Shown here: positions 38,073-48,889 of the stretch, piece after piece
Numbering within the stretch: position 1 is the stretch's first letter
How the letters are laid out: each line of letters opens with the position of its first letter
Assembly (NCBI GenBank): GCA_002245135.1
Contig: NGBS01000016.1
Location: 94,332 to 158,331 of the forward strand
Length of the DNA: 64,000 nt
Source: Proteromonas lacertae
Taxonomy: Eukaryota > Sar > Bigyra > Opalinata > Proteromonadidae
Direction: 5' to 3'
Translations under genes and position numbers: made by a program
Notes under the pieces: generated by a model
Database searches by the model: none
What the model was told of the DNA's origin: nothing
What the model saw: the letters and a program-made list of their open reading frames with translations, nothing else

Positions 38073-38457
38073 ATGCAATTGGCAAATTTTGCTAAATATT
38101 GTAGAATATTCCCAAAAATAGTAGAACAAGTCTATAGACCTCAAAGTATAACTCAAAATGTCTTATTATTTCTTCAAATAGTGATGATGGGATTAAATGC
38201 GCTTACTATATATCGACCATTCAATATTACCGTTCCTACTTTATGTATATACATATAGTTTAGCATTTGCTTAGTTGATTCATTCATTAATTTTATTAAA
38301 AGGACATATCAACCTCATTATCGAAAGCAAAAGAATAAGCATGGGTTTTTACATCGTTTATCAACTCGTATAATAGTATTATTAAAAGAATATAGCTGGA
38401 GGTAGAAAAGTATTGCAAAGAAGACGTGCAAAGGGTTGTTGGAGATTAGCATCATAA
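38073..38457 (+). CDS. MRPL34: Mitochondrial ribosomal protein bL34m
   Basis: Exons 38073-38244, 38275-38367 and 38396-38457 (introns 30 and 28 nt); 108 residues. The last 45 residues are bL34: KRTYQPHYRKQKNKHGFLHR, LSTPGGRKVLQRRRAKG, WRLAS. The N-terminal 60 residues (MQLANFAKYCRIFPKIVEQV) are basic, hydrophobic and free of acidic residues at the start, as expected of a mitochondrial presequence. It places a translating mitochondrion in this cell. It is divergent from TTLL9 with about 100 bp between starts. Confidence 0.92.
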
Positions 38458-38684
38458 GATTTATTTATATTGTAATTGTTTTTTATTTTTTGTGTTGTTG
38501 ATAGATTGTATATCTTATGTGATAAAAGACAATTTTATGGAATTCTAAATGCTTTTTTTGTATTGATGAAAAGAGTAACTATCATACAAATGATAAAAAC
38601 GAAATGATAAAAAAGTGTAACGGATTCAATTTTGAATTATCATTTTCTTTTTTTATTTTTTGTGGTTTTAGTTATTTATAAAAC

Positions 38685-39780
38685 ATGAGTACTGCTGAAG
38701 GAACAGAAGAAAAGAAATCAGAAGTATATACATCAAGATTATGCTATTTATAGCCTCAAGTAGGAAGAATGTTACGAAGAGTTGGAAAAGCAACAACAAG
38801 TATTGTAATCGTTTTTATTTACTGTTTTCTAGAGAATTTAAAGGATGAAATGAAGACCAATGCTGATGCTTTAGATAATAGAAAGAATAAGCAATTATTA
38901 AAGGAAGTAATGGATAAAGCTTCAGCTCCTGATATGTATATTAGTTTATTTCATGTATATATATTAGGACAACTCATGTAACTTGTGTAATAATATATAA
39001 TTTGCTTAATCAAGCAGAAGTAGTTGAAACAAATATAAGTTGGGATATAATCAAAATAAATGATGAAATAATAGAAAAAATGAAGAACTTTGATGCAGAT
39101 TCAATTACTAGTGGAACAAGTGCAGCAGTAGTATCCTTATCTAAGCATCCTGATTTTGAAGGTAAAGTAGCTAATGCTGCAATACTTGCATTACGTAAAT
39201 GGGCAAAGACTGTTGTAACATTTTGTGGTGGAGCAGATGAATTAGTCGCATCTTGTAGAAGAGGAAAAGTAGAAAAAGTTAGGCAATTACTGGATGTATA
39301 TATATATATATATATATATAATTTATCAATATATTGGAATAGAGTGGAATTAGTCCAAATTCAGTCGAACCATCTACAGATAGAGCTGCTTTATCATTTG
39401 CCGTAATTAATGGTAATTTAGATATAGTGAATATGCTTTTAGAAAAGGGTGCTGATATTAATCACAAAGATAAGGAACAATGGACAGCTTTACACTTAGC
39501 TGTATGTGTAGATGATAACACTCCACTTGACTCAACATTTGTTACACCCGGTAGAGGCATATTAACTGCTTTATTAGATAAAAAGCCTGATATTAATGCA
39601 ACTACTGATAGATTAACAACTCCATTGCATTTAGCTTATGCTTATAACTTTGAATGGGGTGTTCAAAAACTATTAGCGAGTGGAGCAGATCCTGATGCTA
39701 AGAATATTGAAGGTCTTCTACCTATAGATGCGAAAGAACGTGCTAATTGGCAAGAAAAAGCAATGAAAGCTGGATTATAA
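38685..39780 (+). CDS. Ankyrin-repeat protein
   Basis: Five exons (38685-38723, 38754-38799, 38833-38935, 38968-39295, 39343-39780), introns 30-47 nt, 317 residues. The N-terminal half is helical and charged (NLKDEMKTNADALDNRKNKQ) with SKHPDFEGKVANAAILALRK. The C-terminal half has about four ankyrin repeats: CRRGKVEKVRQLLD, DRAALSFAVINGNLDIVNML, EQWTALHLAV and TTPLHLAYAYNFEWGVQKLL. Likely a soluble interaction adaptor. One intron lies exactly inside the first ankyrin unit and is a TA microsatellite. The segment TTHVTCVIIYNLLNQ at the start of exon 4 is atypical, so a further small intron may be missed there. Confidence 0.75.
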
Positions 39781-39921
39781 AGAAATTTGGCTTTTTATTT
39801 TAATTTTCTTATTATTATCACATGTTATTATTATTATTACCTTTCTTTTATTTTTGTTTTAATATTAATAAAATAAGAGAAAAGAAAATTCAACACTTAA
39901 AACTATAAATAACAATGATAA

Positions 39922-40862
39922 TTAATAAGATGAAGTTCCACAATATTGAGTAATCCATTCATCTTTTGGAATATCTTTTAAATCAATTCTTTGAGATGGA
40001 TCTTTCACTAATATCCTTCTAATTAAATTCTGAGCTTCTAATGACATAGAATTCGGAAATGGAATATTTAATTTCAATATTTTTCTATAAGTTTCAGTAT
40101 TACTATTCGATTCAAAAGGTGGATGTCCTACTAATAATTCATACATTAAAATACCCAAACACCAATTATCAACTCTATCATCGTGTATTTTACCTTCAAC
40201 CATTTCTGGTGGTAAATAATCTAAAGTTCCACATAATGTATTTCTTCTACTCTTTATTGTATGAATAGACCAACCAAAATCACTTATTTTTAACTCTCCA
40301 TTGTAACCTATTAATAGATTTTCTGGTTTTAAATCTCTATGAATGATGTGTTTTGAATGACAATAATCTAATGCCATAGCTAATTGTTTTATATATTCTG
40401 CTGTTTGTCTTTCACTAAAATGACCTCTTTTTGTTAATTCTTTATATAATTCACCTCTTGGAGCATATTCTATAATTAAATATATTCTTTTTTCATCATG
40501 AAAATAACCATATAATCTTGCTATGTTTTTATGTCTTAAGTTTGATTGGATTTCTATTTCTCTTCGTAATTGTCTTTCCATATTTGATTTTATTAATTGA
40601 TTTTTAGATAGTACTTTCAAAGCTATTATCACATGTGTTGTTTTTTCTCTTGCTAAATAAACATTACCAAAGCGACCTTTTCCTAATGGTCTACCAATCT
40701 CAAAATCTGATAGTTCCCAATTTTCTTTACTAAAATCAATAGAATACAATAGAAATACATTGATTTTACTTCCTCTTCGTTTGTATTGTTCTCACATATA
40801 ATATTCTCTTTTTCTACTGGCTTTTGTTTAAAAATACCCAACATTTGGGCTAATTGGTTCAT
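39922..40862 (-). CDS. Aurora kinase
   Basis: Exons 40862-40759 and 40729-39922, intron 29 nt, 303 residues. All kinase motifs are intact: [21 protein letters not shown] (Lys), [17 protein letters not shown] and an Aurora-type activation segment [19 protein letters not shown]; also [20 protein letters not shown] short N-terminal extension of about 40 residues ([20 protein letters not shown]) precedes the domain; the KEN triplet in it could be a destruction signal. It would act in mitosis at spindle poles or centromeres. Head to head with ARPC1, 95 bp between starts. Confidence 0.95.
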
Positions 40863-40957
40863 TGCTTATTGAGAAATAATTTGAATTTTTAAAACTGTTT
40901 GAGAACGAAACGAGTATATTTTTTAGAATAAAAGCTACTTCTTCGATTTTTTGCTCA
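40863..40957. promoter_or_regulatory. Compact bidirectional promoter, Aurora/ARPC1
   Basis: Only 95 bp separate the divergent ATGs at 40862 (minus) and 40958 (plus). No recognised element apart from AT runs. Confidence 0.4.
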
Positions 40958-42229
40958 ATGAGTGTTCAAGTACTTTTAGATTTACATTTACCTATATCAT
41001 GTTATTCATGGAATGCAGATAAAACTCGTATAATATTTATTTATTGTTTTCATTAGAAATTGCTATTTGTCCAGGAAATAATGAGATATGGATATACCAA
41101 ACCTCAAGTGGAACTGGTAAAGCTTCATGGAAGAAAACATACACATTAAATAAAGTATATTGAAGAATTTTTTTTATTTATACCTAGCACGAATCTCTTG
41201 TTACTGGGATAGATTGGAATGCTAATACCAACAAAATAGTAAGTTGTTCACATGATGCAAACGCCTTTGTTTGGAGTTTAGAGAATGGATCTTGGATTCC
41301 AGAAGCATCTAGATTAAAAATATCCAAAGGAGCAACACAAGTGAAATGGTCACCAGATGGTCATCGTTTTGCAGTAGCTTCCGTCTGCAAATGTATCTCA
41401 TTTTGTGTATATGAGCCATTAACGCACTTATGGATTGGTAAAGTTATCAGTGAACAAATAAACACAGCTGTATTGTGTTTAGAATTCCATCCAACAGCTC
41501 ATATTCTAGCAGTAGGCACAATGGATGGATTAGTATTGTTATATTCAACTTACACAAAGAAAGATCAAAGAAGATAGTGAATATAAACCTGGACCACTGA
41601 ATGTACATAATGAGAAGTTAGGTACTTTATTGAAGACATTAAATTATACACCAAACGTATGGATCAATAGTATTAGTTGGAGTGGACAAGGAACACAGAT
41701 ATGTTACTCATCCCAAGATAGTTGTTTGAATATTTTATATTTTAGTAGTAATGATGATGAGCCATCTTATTGGAAGATTAAATTACCAAGTTTATCTTGC
41801 TTAGCCACTTGCTTTTTGTCAGATTATGCAATTGCTTGTGCTGGGTATGATAATACTTGTTATTTGATTGGATTTGATGGTGAAGCATGGAATTATATAC
41901 AACCATTTGAGACTGAACAAAAGAAATCAACTGATACTTCTAATACTGCTGGAGCAAGAGGATCGAGATTACAGGCTAGTTTAAAGATGTTTGAGCAATT
42001 ATCTCAATCTAAACAAGCATCATCTGCAGGAGGAGCTGCAAATACAGGCAATTCTTCGAATGATAATTCTTGGAAGACTCATAAGAATACTATAACATGT
42101 ATTGAAGGGAAAACAATTGAAAAAGGCTCTTTTATTGAATTTTCTACAAGTGGATTGGATGGAAAAGTGTGTGTTTGGTCAACTCATTCGTTACCAAAGG
42201 ATGTTCAAACAAAATTTTATATTGATTAA
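40958..42229 (+). CDS. ARPC1: Arp2/3 complex subunit 1 (p41), with one apparent +1 shift
   Basis: Start ATG 40958; early introns 41031-41058 and 41157-41189 approximately. WD-repeat signatures of ARPC1: LPISCYSWNADKTQIAICPG, DWNANTNKIVSCSHDANAFV, QVKWSPDGHRFAVAS, LCLEFHPTAHILAVGTMDG, and the late INSISWSGQGTQICYSSQD, GLDGKVCVWSTHS. The frame changes by +1 around 41560-41577: ...STYTKKDQRR reaches TAG, and SEYKPGPLNVHNEK continues one base later. Homology continues smoothly on both sides, so the gene is otherwise whole. A loop rich in Ser/Ala/Gly near the C-terminus matches the variable insert of ARPC1. It nucleates branched actin with Arp2/3. Confidence 0.9.
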
Positions 42230-42346
42230 AATTTATATTCAAATGTGTATTTTTTTAGCTTTGTTTGTGAGATATTTCAATTAATGCAAAATAGATATGC
42301 AGTTAAATAGGAATTAAAGTATACTTTTTTTTCTTCTTGTTTTTCA

Positions 42347-43482
42347 ATGTCTTCTGGTATTTATTTTAATTAAATAATCCTTTTAGGTTTTTGGGATATT
42401 ATTGGAACAATAAAAGCCAAGACTACAGAAGTACTTCACGTTTTAGATCAAGATTTAAACGATTTCACACAGACAATTGCTGGAGATACTAAAGAATTTG
42501 TTAAAAAGATCCAAGTGAAAGATGAAAAAGATAATATTGAACCGACTAGTATGTCACACAAGTATTTGCTTATATTTCTTATTTGTAATAGATCTGTTCT
42601 TGATTATCGAATTATGGAACTAAATAGTACAATATTAACAATTACAACAGATCCAGAAGATGAAGGATATAGTAGTTTTAAAAGTACATTCAATTTAAAA
42701 GCCAATCAAGAATTGATTGATACTCTACTGTGTAAATACTCTGAATTAGCACAAATGCATTCAGAATATGTTCCTAAATCACTCGATGAAAATGTATTTT
42801 GGTGTAGATATTTATTCAGATATAATGAGGTAATGAAAGAAGACCAAAAACGTCGAGAAGCATTACAGAATGTACTACAAAATGCAGAAGTTGAAGAGAA
42901 ACTAACTTGGGATGATGAAGAAGAAGAATCAACCAATCAAAATCAACAACAACAACAAGAACAGAATAAAGAAAATCCATTACAAAATGAAGGTGGAAAA
43001 AGAAAAAGAGAATGTAATTGCTAATAGTGACGGTATTAGCAACAATGAAGATGATATTCCTCTATTATCACCAACACCATCATTCCACTCCTCCACCTTC
43101 AACAATAGAAATAACAACAACAACTACAACAACCATAATTACTGACAATATTCATTCTGATATAATAGATACATCCTCTCCTCAAAATAACAATGCTACT
43201 GATAAGAGAATTAATGAGTTAATAACTGATGGTAATAATAACATCATATCTCCAATTCAACCAAATGATTCTGAAAAGAATCTCATTATTTCTACTCCAA
43301 TAAAATCACCTGAAGAGCCTCTCAGTAATAATACTGAAACCATACCTGAACCACCATCTGTTCAAGCAAATACTGAACAATCAGCCAAAATCCCACCTGC
43401 TACTCCTCATACTGCTAATTCTAGTAATATTCAAGCCAACAACAATAATAATGATGATGATGATTGGGCTGATTGGGATTAA
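42347..43482 (+). CDS. BSD-domain protein, with two apparent +1 shifts in its disordered tail
   Basis: Introns follow ATG-TCT-TCT-G (about 42357) and near 42561-42590. The N-terminal part is MSSGFWDIIGTIKAKTTEVL; the BSD domain has KYSELAQMHSEYVP and FWCRYLFRYN, as in SYAP1/BSDC1 and yeast DOS2. The Q/E/N-rich tail shifts frame twice. KRKRECNC meets TAA at 43022-43024, while NSDGISNNEDDIPLL continues at +1. That frame ends at TGA near 43143, while DNIHSDIIDTSSPQNN continues at +1 and ends ...DDDDWADWD, the acidic Trp tail usual in BSD proteins. BSD proteins bind membranes and affect growth signalling or degradation. Confidence 0.75.
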
Positions 43483-43593
43483 AGAAAAATACATTAAATA
43501 ATTTATTTTGTTTTTTTATATGTTATTATTTATATAAGATGTCATAACAAAACAATCAATTCAAATACAATAAATTAATAATTAAAGATACAA

Positions 43594-44819
43594 TCATATA
43601 AATAATGGTGATAAATCATCAAAATTCAACATCGTATTCATAGGTGATTCTTTCCCAATATCATAACTAGAATCAGATGGCAATGGTGTAACTCTATCAC
43701 TCACTACAGACAATGGAGTAAGTGAAGAATATTCATTATCTTTACTGTTTGAAATAATATTTCCATAATCAATAATATTATTATTATTGTTAGTTTCATC
43801 GTTTATTATATCATTATTATATACTTCTACTTCTACTTCTTCTCCTTCTTCAACAGGAGTAGGAGGCGGTGTAATAATAATTGGTAAAGAATCAGATGAA
43901 TTACTATTATCATTATTATTAATTAAATATTTCATCTTTCTTTTTCTATTTTCTACATTCTTTCTAGTATATTCATATATTTTACTCATATTGATCGTTT
44001 GATTCACAAAATCTTGACAATTGAAAAACAATATAAATCCATCAGAATGAGTTTTCTTCACACTTTGTGAAGGATTATAACCAATTGAACATTTCTGATA
44101 TAATCCTATCACTCTCAATATTCCAATAACATCATATAATCTTCGTTCAACATTTTTAACATTAAAATATATCCCCTTTCTGTATAATCCTAAATGATTT
44201 CCATACTTTGTGATTATTGAGTTGATATATTGAGATGATTTGTGAAAGAATATTTTATGGTTTATTTGATATTGATATGTATATTCTATTAATAATATAG
44301 TGTAAAGTGATAAAATGGAGGGTTCATCGTGGGTTGCTTTGTATTCTGCACTGAATATATAACTTACTGTTTCATTTGCTATATATATATAATATATATG
44401 AATACGATTCTTAATTCCTCTGATATCAGTCTATTTATATAGATATATATTATATCAGTATTATTTATACATTGATGTTACTGTATTTTTGAATTGTTGG
44501 ACCAATGTTCTTTAACCCTAACCATCGATAATCACCTCTACCTTGACGAAGTACTAATCCAATTGCATCAAACACATGTAGTACATCATATAATCTTCTT
44601 CTACTGGCATCTATACAAATTAACATTAGTATATACTTAATTCCAGTGCAATTTGTCCTGGAGTGAATAATGGCTTGTCTGTAACCCTATATAAGCTTTC
44701 CATAGCTGCAATCAAACCAATACCTATCTCTGTAAGCGCGTTAATTGGACTAATACAAAAATAAGAGGAAATTTATAAAACCTGTAATTTTCTGTGGATA
44801 TTAAACTATCATCTGACAT
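43594..44819 (-). CDS. E2F-like transcription factor with two winged-helix domains
   Basis: Starts MSDDSLISTENY at 44819. Introns lie near 44776-44746, about 44624-44599 and a 40-nt one near 44472-44433. The first DNA-binding domain has GLIAAMESLYRVTDKPLFTP and ASRRRLYDVLHVFDAIGLV ending DYRWLG, matching the E2F RRRIYDIxNVLxGIGLI core. A second has NVKNVERRLYDVIGILRVIG. Two linked E2F-type domains without a dimerisation or pocket-binding tail is the layout of atypical E2Fs (E2F7/8, plant DEL), which repress cell-cycle genes as monomers. The C-terminal region is Asn- and Ser-rich with PPPTPVEEGEEVEVEV and possible CDK sites. Confidence 0.8.
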
Positions 44820-45203
44820 GGTTATCTTATTTTAAAGCAAATTAAATAAAGATAATGATGATTTTAAAATGGGTTATTGTGATTAAGGATAAAAAAGAAA
44901 TGATAGGTCAAAACGACTCTATTTTTTGTTGTTTTGGCGGGATTTTGATTGTTCAAATTCTGATGGATTAATTGATGGATGCTTAGTTATTATATGAAAT
45001 ATATGATTGTTTATATCCAAATTGTAAATATGAAACAACAATTTATATTGATCAGAGTGAAAAATATGATAATTGATTTTAATGAGCATATGGATGTAAG
45101 ATACATTAAAACAACTAAATGAATAACAATAGAATAAAAATCAATCAAATAATTATGAAATTAACTCAAACATAATCTAGGCTTGATTACTTTTTTCGAA
45201 CTT
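44820..45203. promoter_or_regulatory. Divergent intergenic region
   Basis: About 380 bp between the E2F-like gene and the metallophosphoesterase. It contains TTTTGGCGGGATTTTG near 44933-44948, an E2F-site-like TTTSGCGC relative (TTGGCGGGA) in otherwise AT-rich DNA. I see no ORF. Confidence 0.45.
44932..44946 (+). promoter_or_regulatory. Candidate E2F-type site upstream of the E2F-like gene
   Basis: The core TTGGCGGGA resembles the E2F consensus TTTSSCGC with one mismatch. It stands out because GC runs are rare in this intergenic DNA. It lies about 115 bp upstream of the E2F-like start codon, so autoregulation is possible; this is inference only. Confidence 0.35.
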
Positions 45204-46183
45204 ATGAGAATTTTTGCTATATCCGATGTCCATACAGACTATACACAGAACCTTGAATGGATTAAAGCGTTATCTTACTCGGACTATAAAAATGATGTGA
45301 TTATTATCGCTGGTGACATATCTCAGCAAATTACACTCATAAAGTCAACACTAACCATTCTAAAATCAAAGTTCAAATATGTATTCTATTGTTCAGGAAA
45401 TGTATGATATTATGATGAATAATTTCTTCATTTAATCTTCTAGCATGATGTATGGGTTAGAGATGAAAATGAAGATTACACTTCCATTGATAAATTCAAT
45501 GACATAATGAAATTATGTGAAGAAATAGAAGTTTATTCACATCCAAAGTAAATTCAATATTTTTGATATTCTAAATAGATTAATTGATAATACAATATGG
45601 ATTGTTCCACTGTATGCATGGTATGAGCCAAATTTCCGATCAGAAGATGGTGATATATTTTTGAAAGAGTTAAAAGGATGTGAATTAAATGGTTGGAGTG
45701 ATTTTATGTTATGTAAATGGCCTAGTACCATATTAGATGGTAAAACACTGCCAAAACTAAATGGAGAAAGTTTAGAATTAAAATGTCATCTTAAAGCCAG
45801 TGTTGAAATAAATGATTTCTTTATTAATTATAATAAAGAATTTTTACCAACTGATTTTGAAAATAAACCAATCATTTCATTTTCTCATTTTTTACCACAT
45901 TATGATTTATTACCACCAACAGAATTTCTTCATTTTAAACATTTATCACATGTCAGTGGTTCTATTAAGTTATTTAATATAATAAAAGAGATTAAACCTA
46001 TTATTCATATATTTGGTCATTCTCATATTAATTATAATAAAAATATTGATGGAATTCAGTTTATCCAAGTATTATTATCTCATTTATTATCTATTTTTGT
46101 TATAGAGTCCATTGAAATATCCAACAGAAAGAAAAAGATGGGGTGAAATTGACTTTCAATTAAGACAAATTCATTCTGTATAA
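45204..46183 (+). CDS. Calcineurin-like metallophosphoesterase
   Basis: Exons joined by GTATGA/GTAAAT/GTATTA...TAG introns (about 45400-45443, 45549-45580 and 46070-46105). Start at ATG 45204, MRIFAISDVHTDY. The metal-binding set is present: D-x-H in ISDVHTDY, IIIAGDIS, CSGNHDVW, FSHFLPH and FGHSHIN. The family hydrolyses phosphate esters with a dinuclear metal site; the substrate cannot be told from sequence. The middle contains a Trp-rich segment (VPLYAWYEPNF). No signal peptide, so cytosolic. Confidence 0.88.
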
Positions 46184-46298
46184 GTATAATAGTTCATGTT
46201 TTAAATGCTTTATTGTTTATTTATTAACAAGTACAACAATAAAAAAAAACATTATTACAAACAGAAAAAGTAATATATATTAAAAAACAAGGGAAAAT

Positions 46299-46902
46299 TT
46301 AAATCAATACTGTTTCATCTCTTAAATATTCACCAATATCAGCTTGATGTAATACAACTGTACCATTTGCAGCTAAACCTCTACAATTATCGGTTGTCTG
46401 TGCAGCTAGACCAAAGCCAAGAGGAACATTGTTTAAATTAAACACTACAACACCAGCATATTGTGGTGTGTTTTCTGTAATTTTGGCAAGTCCATTCTTT
46501 GTTACATGATTTCCATATAAGAAACTCATTTCATTGCTTGGCTTTATCCAAACCTTGTATTTAGCATGTTCTGCTATTTGATCAAGTGCAGTAATGTGAA
46601 TTCTGAATTTTTTGTTTTGATTGAACTTACCTATTTTAACACCAAATGAAACTAAATGATCTCTTGAAAAATTACCAGCACGTTTTACTAAATCCTCTCT
46701 ATTGAATATTACAACTACAAATGATCATACAACACATAATAAACTCTATCTTTGTGTAATCTAAAGCAATATTTGCCATCTGCTCTATGTATCAATTGTT
46801 GAACATTATCTCCCATGCTATATAATAGATAACAATTTCAATATACTATTTAGATAATTTTTCAAACATAGTTTTCATTTCATCATCAGTTAAAGGTCGC
46901 AT
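46299..46902 (-). CDS. NIP7: 60S ribosome biogenesis factor NIP7
   Basis: Starts [18 protein letters not shown], the family N-terminus. Introns occur at about 46847-46818 and 46758-46721. It continues [43 protein letters not shown] and the PUA domain [39 protein letters not shown] and [19 protein letters not shown]7 is needed for 27S pre-rRNA processing. The 3' part is uninterrupted and ends at 46299. Head to head with the first Mpv17 gene, with only 50 bp between start codons. Confidence 0.93.
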
Positions 46903-46952
46903 TTTCAAAATGATTATAAACAAGCCTAAAAATAAGTTTGACTGTTCTTTTT
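46903..46952. promoter_or_regulatory. 50-bp bidirectional promoter interval (NIP7/Mpv17)
   Basis: Fifty base pairs lie between ATG 46902 (minus) and ATG 46953 (plus), the tightest divergent pair in the window. Core promoter elements probably overlap the opposite gene's 5' end. Confidence 0.45.
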
Positions 46953-47561
46953 ATGGGAACAAAGGTTTCTAAAGTATTGGGAGCGTATTCAAGATTTTTA
47001 GATGCATATCCATTTGCTAGTAGAGCTATTACTGCATCTGTTTTGGCTGGTTGTGGTGATTTAATGTCACAAGTATTTTTATTAATCATTTATTAAGTAG
47101 AAATTAATTGAAAGAAACAAAATACTAGATAAAAGAAGATCATTGTGCATGTTTACAATGGGTTTCTTTTTGATTGGACCTTGTCTTTATATTTGGTATT
47201 CGATGTTATACAAACTGATCCAAGGTCAATCAACGATGGTTGCTTTGAAAAGATTGTTTTTTGATCAAGTATTTTAATTACCTAAATTTTTTTTTATATT
47301 TATATTATATATGGATAGTTTGTATTTACTCCAGGATCAACTGTTGTATTTTTATCTGTTCCATATGCTTTGGAAGGAAAAGCTGATCAAGTTCCAACAA
47401 TTCTCAAAGCAAACTACTTTACAACATTGGTATGTAATTGGTTTTTATGGATACCTGCTAATTTTATAACGTTCAGATTTGTACCTCTCAAGTATTCAGT
47501 GCACTATGAGAATTTTCTAAGTGCTTTTTTTGTCTTTTTTGTTATTTATCTCAGCAACTAA
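46953..47561 (+). CDS. Mpv17/PMP22-family membrane protein, paralog 1
   Basis: Exons joined by introns near 47072-47099 and 47269-47319, at the same positions as in paralog 2. Sequence: MGTKVSKVLGAYSRFLDAYP, RAITASVLAGCGDLMSQ, KRRSLCMFTMGFFLIGPCLY and WIPANFITFRFVPLKYSV, the family signature. Four membrane spans; it should sit in the mitochondrial inner or peroxisomal membrane. The C-terminus differs from the family: the W-x-x-Y/F-x-S end is replaced by a hydrophobic FFVFFVIYLSN tail. A starting MG is seen, but I see no clear myristoylation context. Confidence 0.88.
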
Positions 47562-48160
47562 AAGGAATTAGAAAATAAAAATTTCACAAATTGTGACTAA
47601 TGTTATAAGGTCTATGAAAATATACTTAGTTACTATATTACCTGATTTAGGTAATTTTTTCATTTGTCAGTTTATTTAAATTAATTTTCTAGATATTACT
47701 AAATTACATCATATATTTTTGATTTTAATAATTATTAACTCAAAATTCTGTCTTTATCACTCAAAAAATGAATTTAAAAAAACAAAAAAGTTCGTGAGAT
47801 TTGAGTCAAAATTGGACATTTTTGAGCTTTTTAGCCGAAGGAGGAATCATATTTAAATGGCTTTATAAGATTTTCCGGGAAATGGGATTTGCAAATTTTT
47901 AGTATGCTTATTTTTTGAATAGGAGGTGAATGGTATTTGAGTGGTAATTCCATATTTTCGTAATTTTATTGGATTACAACATAATATATCAGGTATCTAT
48001 TTTGTAGTAATAATATTTTTAACTAATTCATCCTAATTATGGAGATATTCCTAAAAGTACATAGAATCAATAGGTGGTGTATATGGTTGTATAATATTAT
48101 ATAAACACAATAAATAAATATAAAATACTTAAAATTACTTCTACAGTACTTTAATTCACT
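47562..48160. other. Intergenic, AT-rich
   Basis: About 600 bp between the Mpv17 paralog and the NEK relic. I see no ORF, RNA motif or repeat. Confidence 0.4.
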
Positions 48161-48884
48161 TCATTCTCTTCTCTTCTCTTCTATACTGATAGTATCCTTT
48201 AAATACTGATTGTTACTGTTATAAGAATCATTAAATAGTTCCTTAATCTGATCTGAATAACATAGCTTCATATCATTCACATTATATCTATCATACTGAT
48301 TTTTCTTTAACATTCCATTTACACATCTTCTTAAATTATTACTATAACAAGATGGTAATTCCTTTATTTCTTTATACACTATTAACAATATAATATAATA
48401 TACTAATTAAATATTCAATTTCTTTGTATTATTTGAAAGGTAAGTTAAATTTCATCATACAATATAATACTACTCCTAATGACCAAATATCCACTGGATA
48501 ATTATATTTCTCACTTCGTAATATCTCTGAAGTTAATAAATCACCAATTTTAGGGCTGTTTTTCTCATCTAGAAATATGTTAGAAGGTTTTAAATCTCTA
48601 TGCATAATATAATATGATGATATACTTTTCTTTGAATTGATATATTCTATCAGTTGATCTAAATCACCATTTGCTATACATTCCATTGCAATATTTAACC
48701 TCTACATAAAAACTAAAAAATATATATACTTTGTTCTACAAAAGTGTTGTAATAATGAAGGAAATTGGAATGGATAAGTCTTCTTAATATTAATACTTCT
48801 TGAATTGCTTGTTTACGATTTGCTACGGTTAATATCTTCACTTTCCAAACAACTTCAAATACTCCATTTCCCATTTGACTAACA
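48161..48884 (-). pseudogene. NEK-type kinase relic lacking its activation segment
   Basis: Pieces in order from 48884 down: a start-like MGNGVFEVVWKVK, then AIQEVLILRRLIHSNFLHYY, a 29-nt intron-like break, NIAMECIANGDLDQLI, MHRDLKPSNIFLDEKNSPKI, then GD directly followed by LLTSEILRSEKYNYPVDIWS. In NEK kinases about 25 residues with the FG of DFG, the phosphorylation loop and GTP-Y-Y lie between these two points; here they are missing. Frames also fail to join near 48715 and after LPFK at 48430. The C-lobe end (ELPSCYSNNLRRCVNGMLKK) is recognisable. Best read as a decayed copy. Confidence 0.65.
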
Positions 48885-48889
48885 AAAGT

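Noticed and set aside
41526-41576. An intron GTATTG...GATAG covering the ARPC1 frame change.
   Set aside because: It would remove a conserved WD strand and its phase (0) does not fit the downstream frame.
43008-43024. A 14-nt GTAATTGCTAATAG as a mini-intron that would explain one frame change in the BSD gene.
   Set aside because: Shorter than any other intron here (minimum 25 nt), and the resulting frame (LTVLATMKMIFLYYHQ) looks less like coding sequence than the +1 frame.
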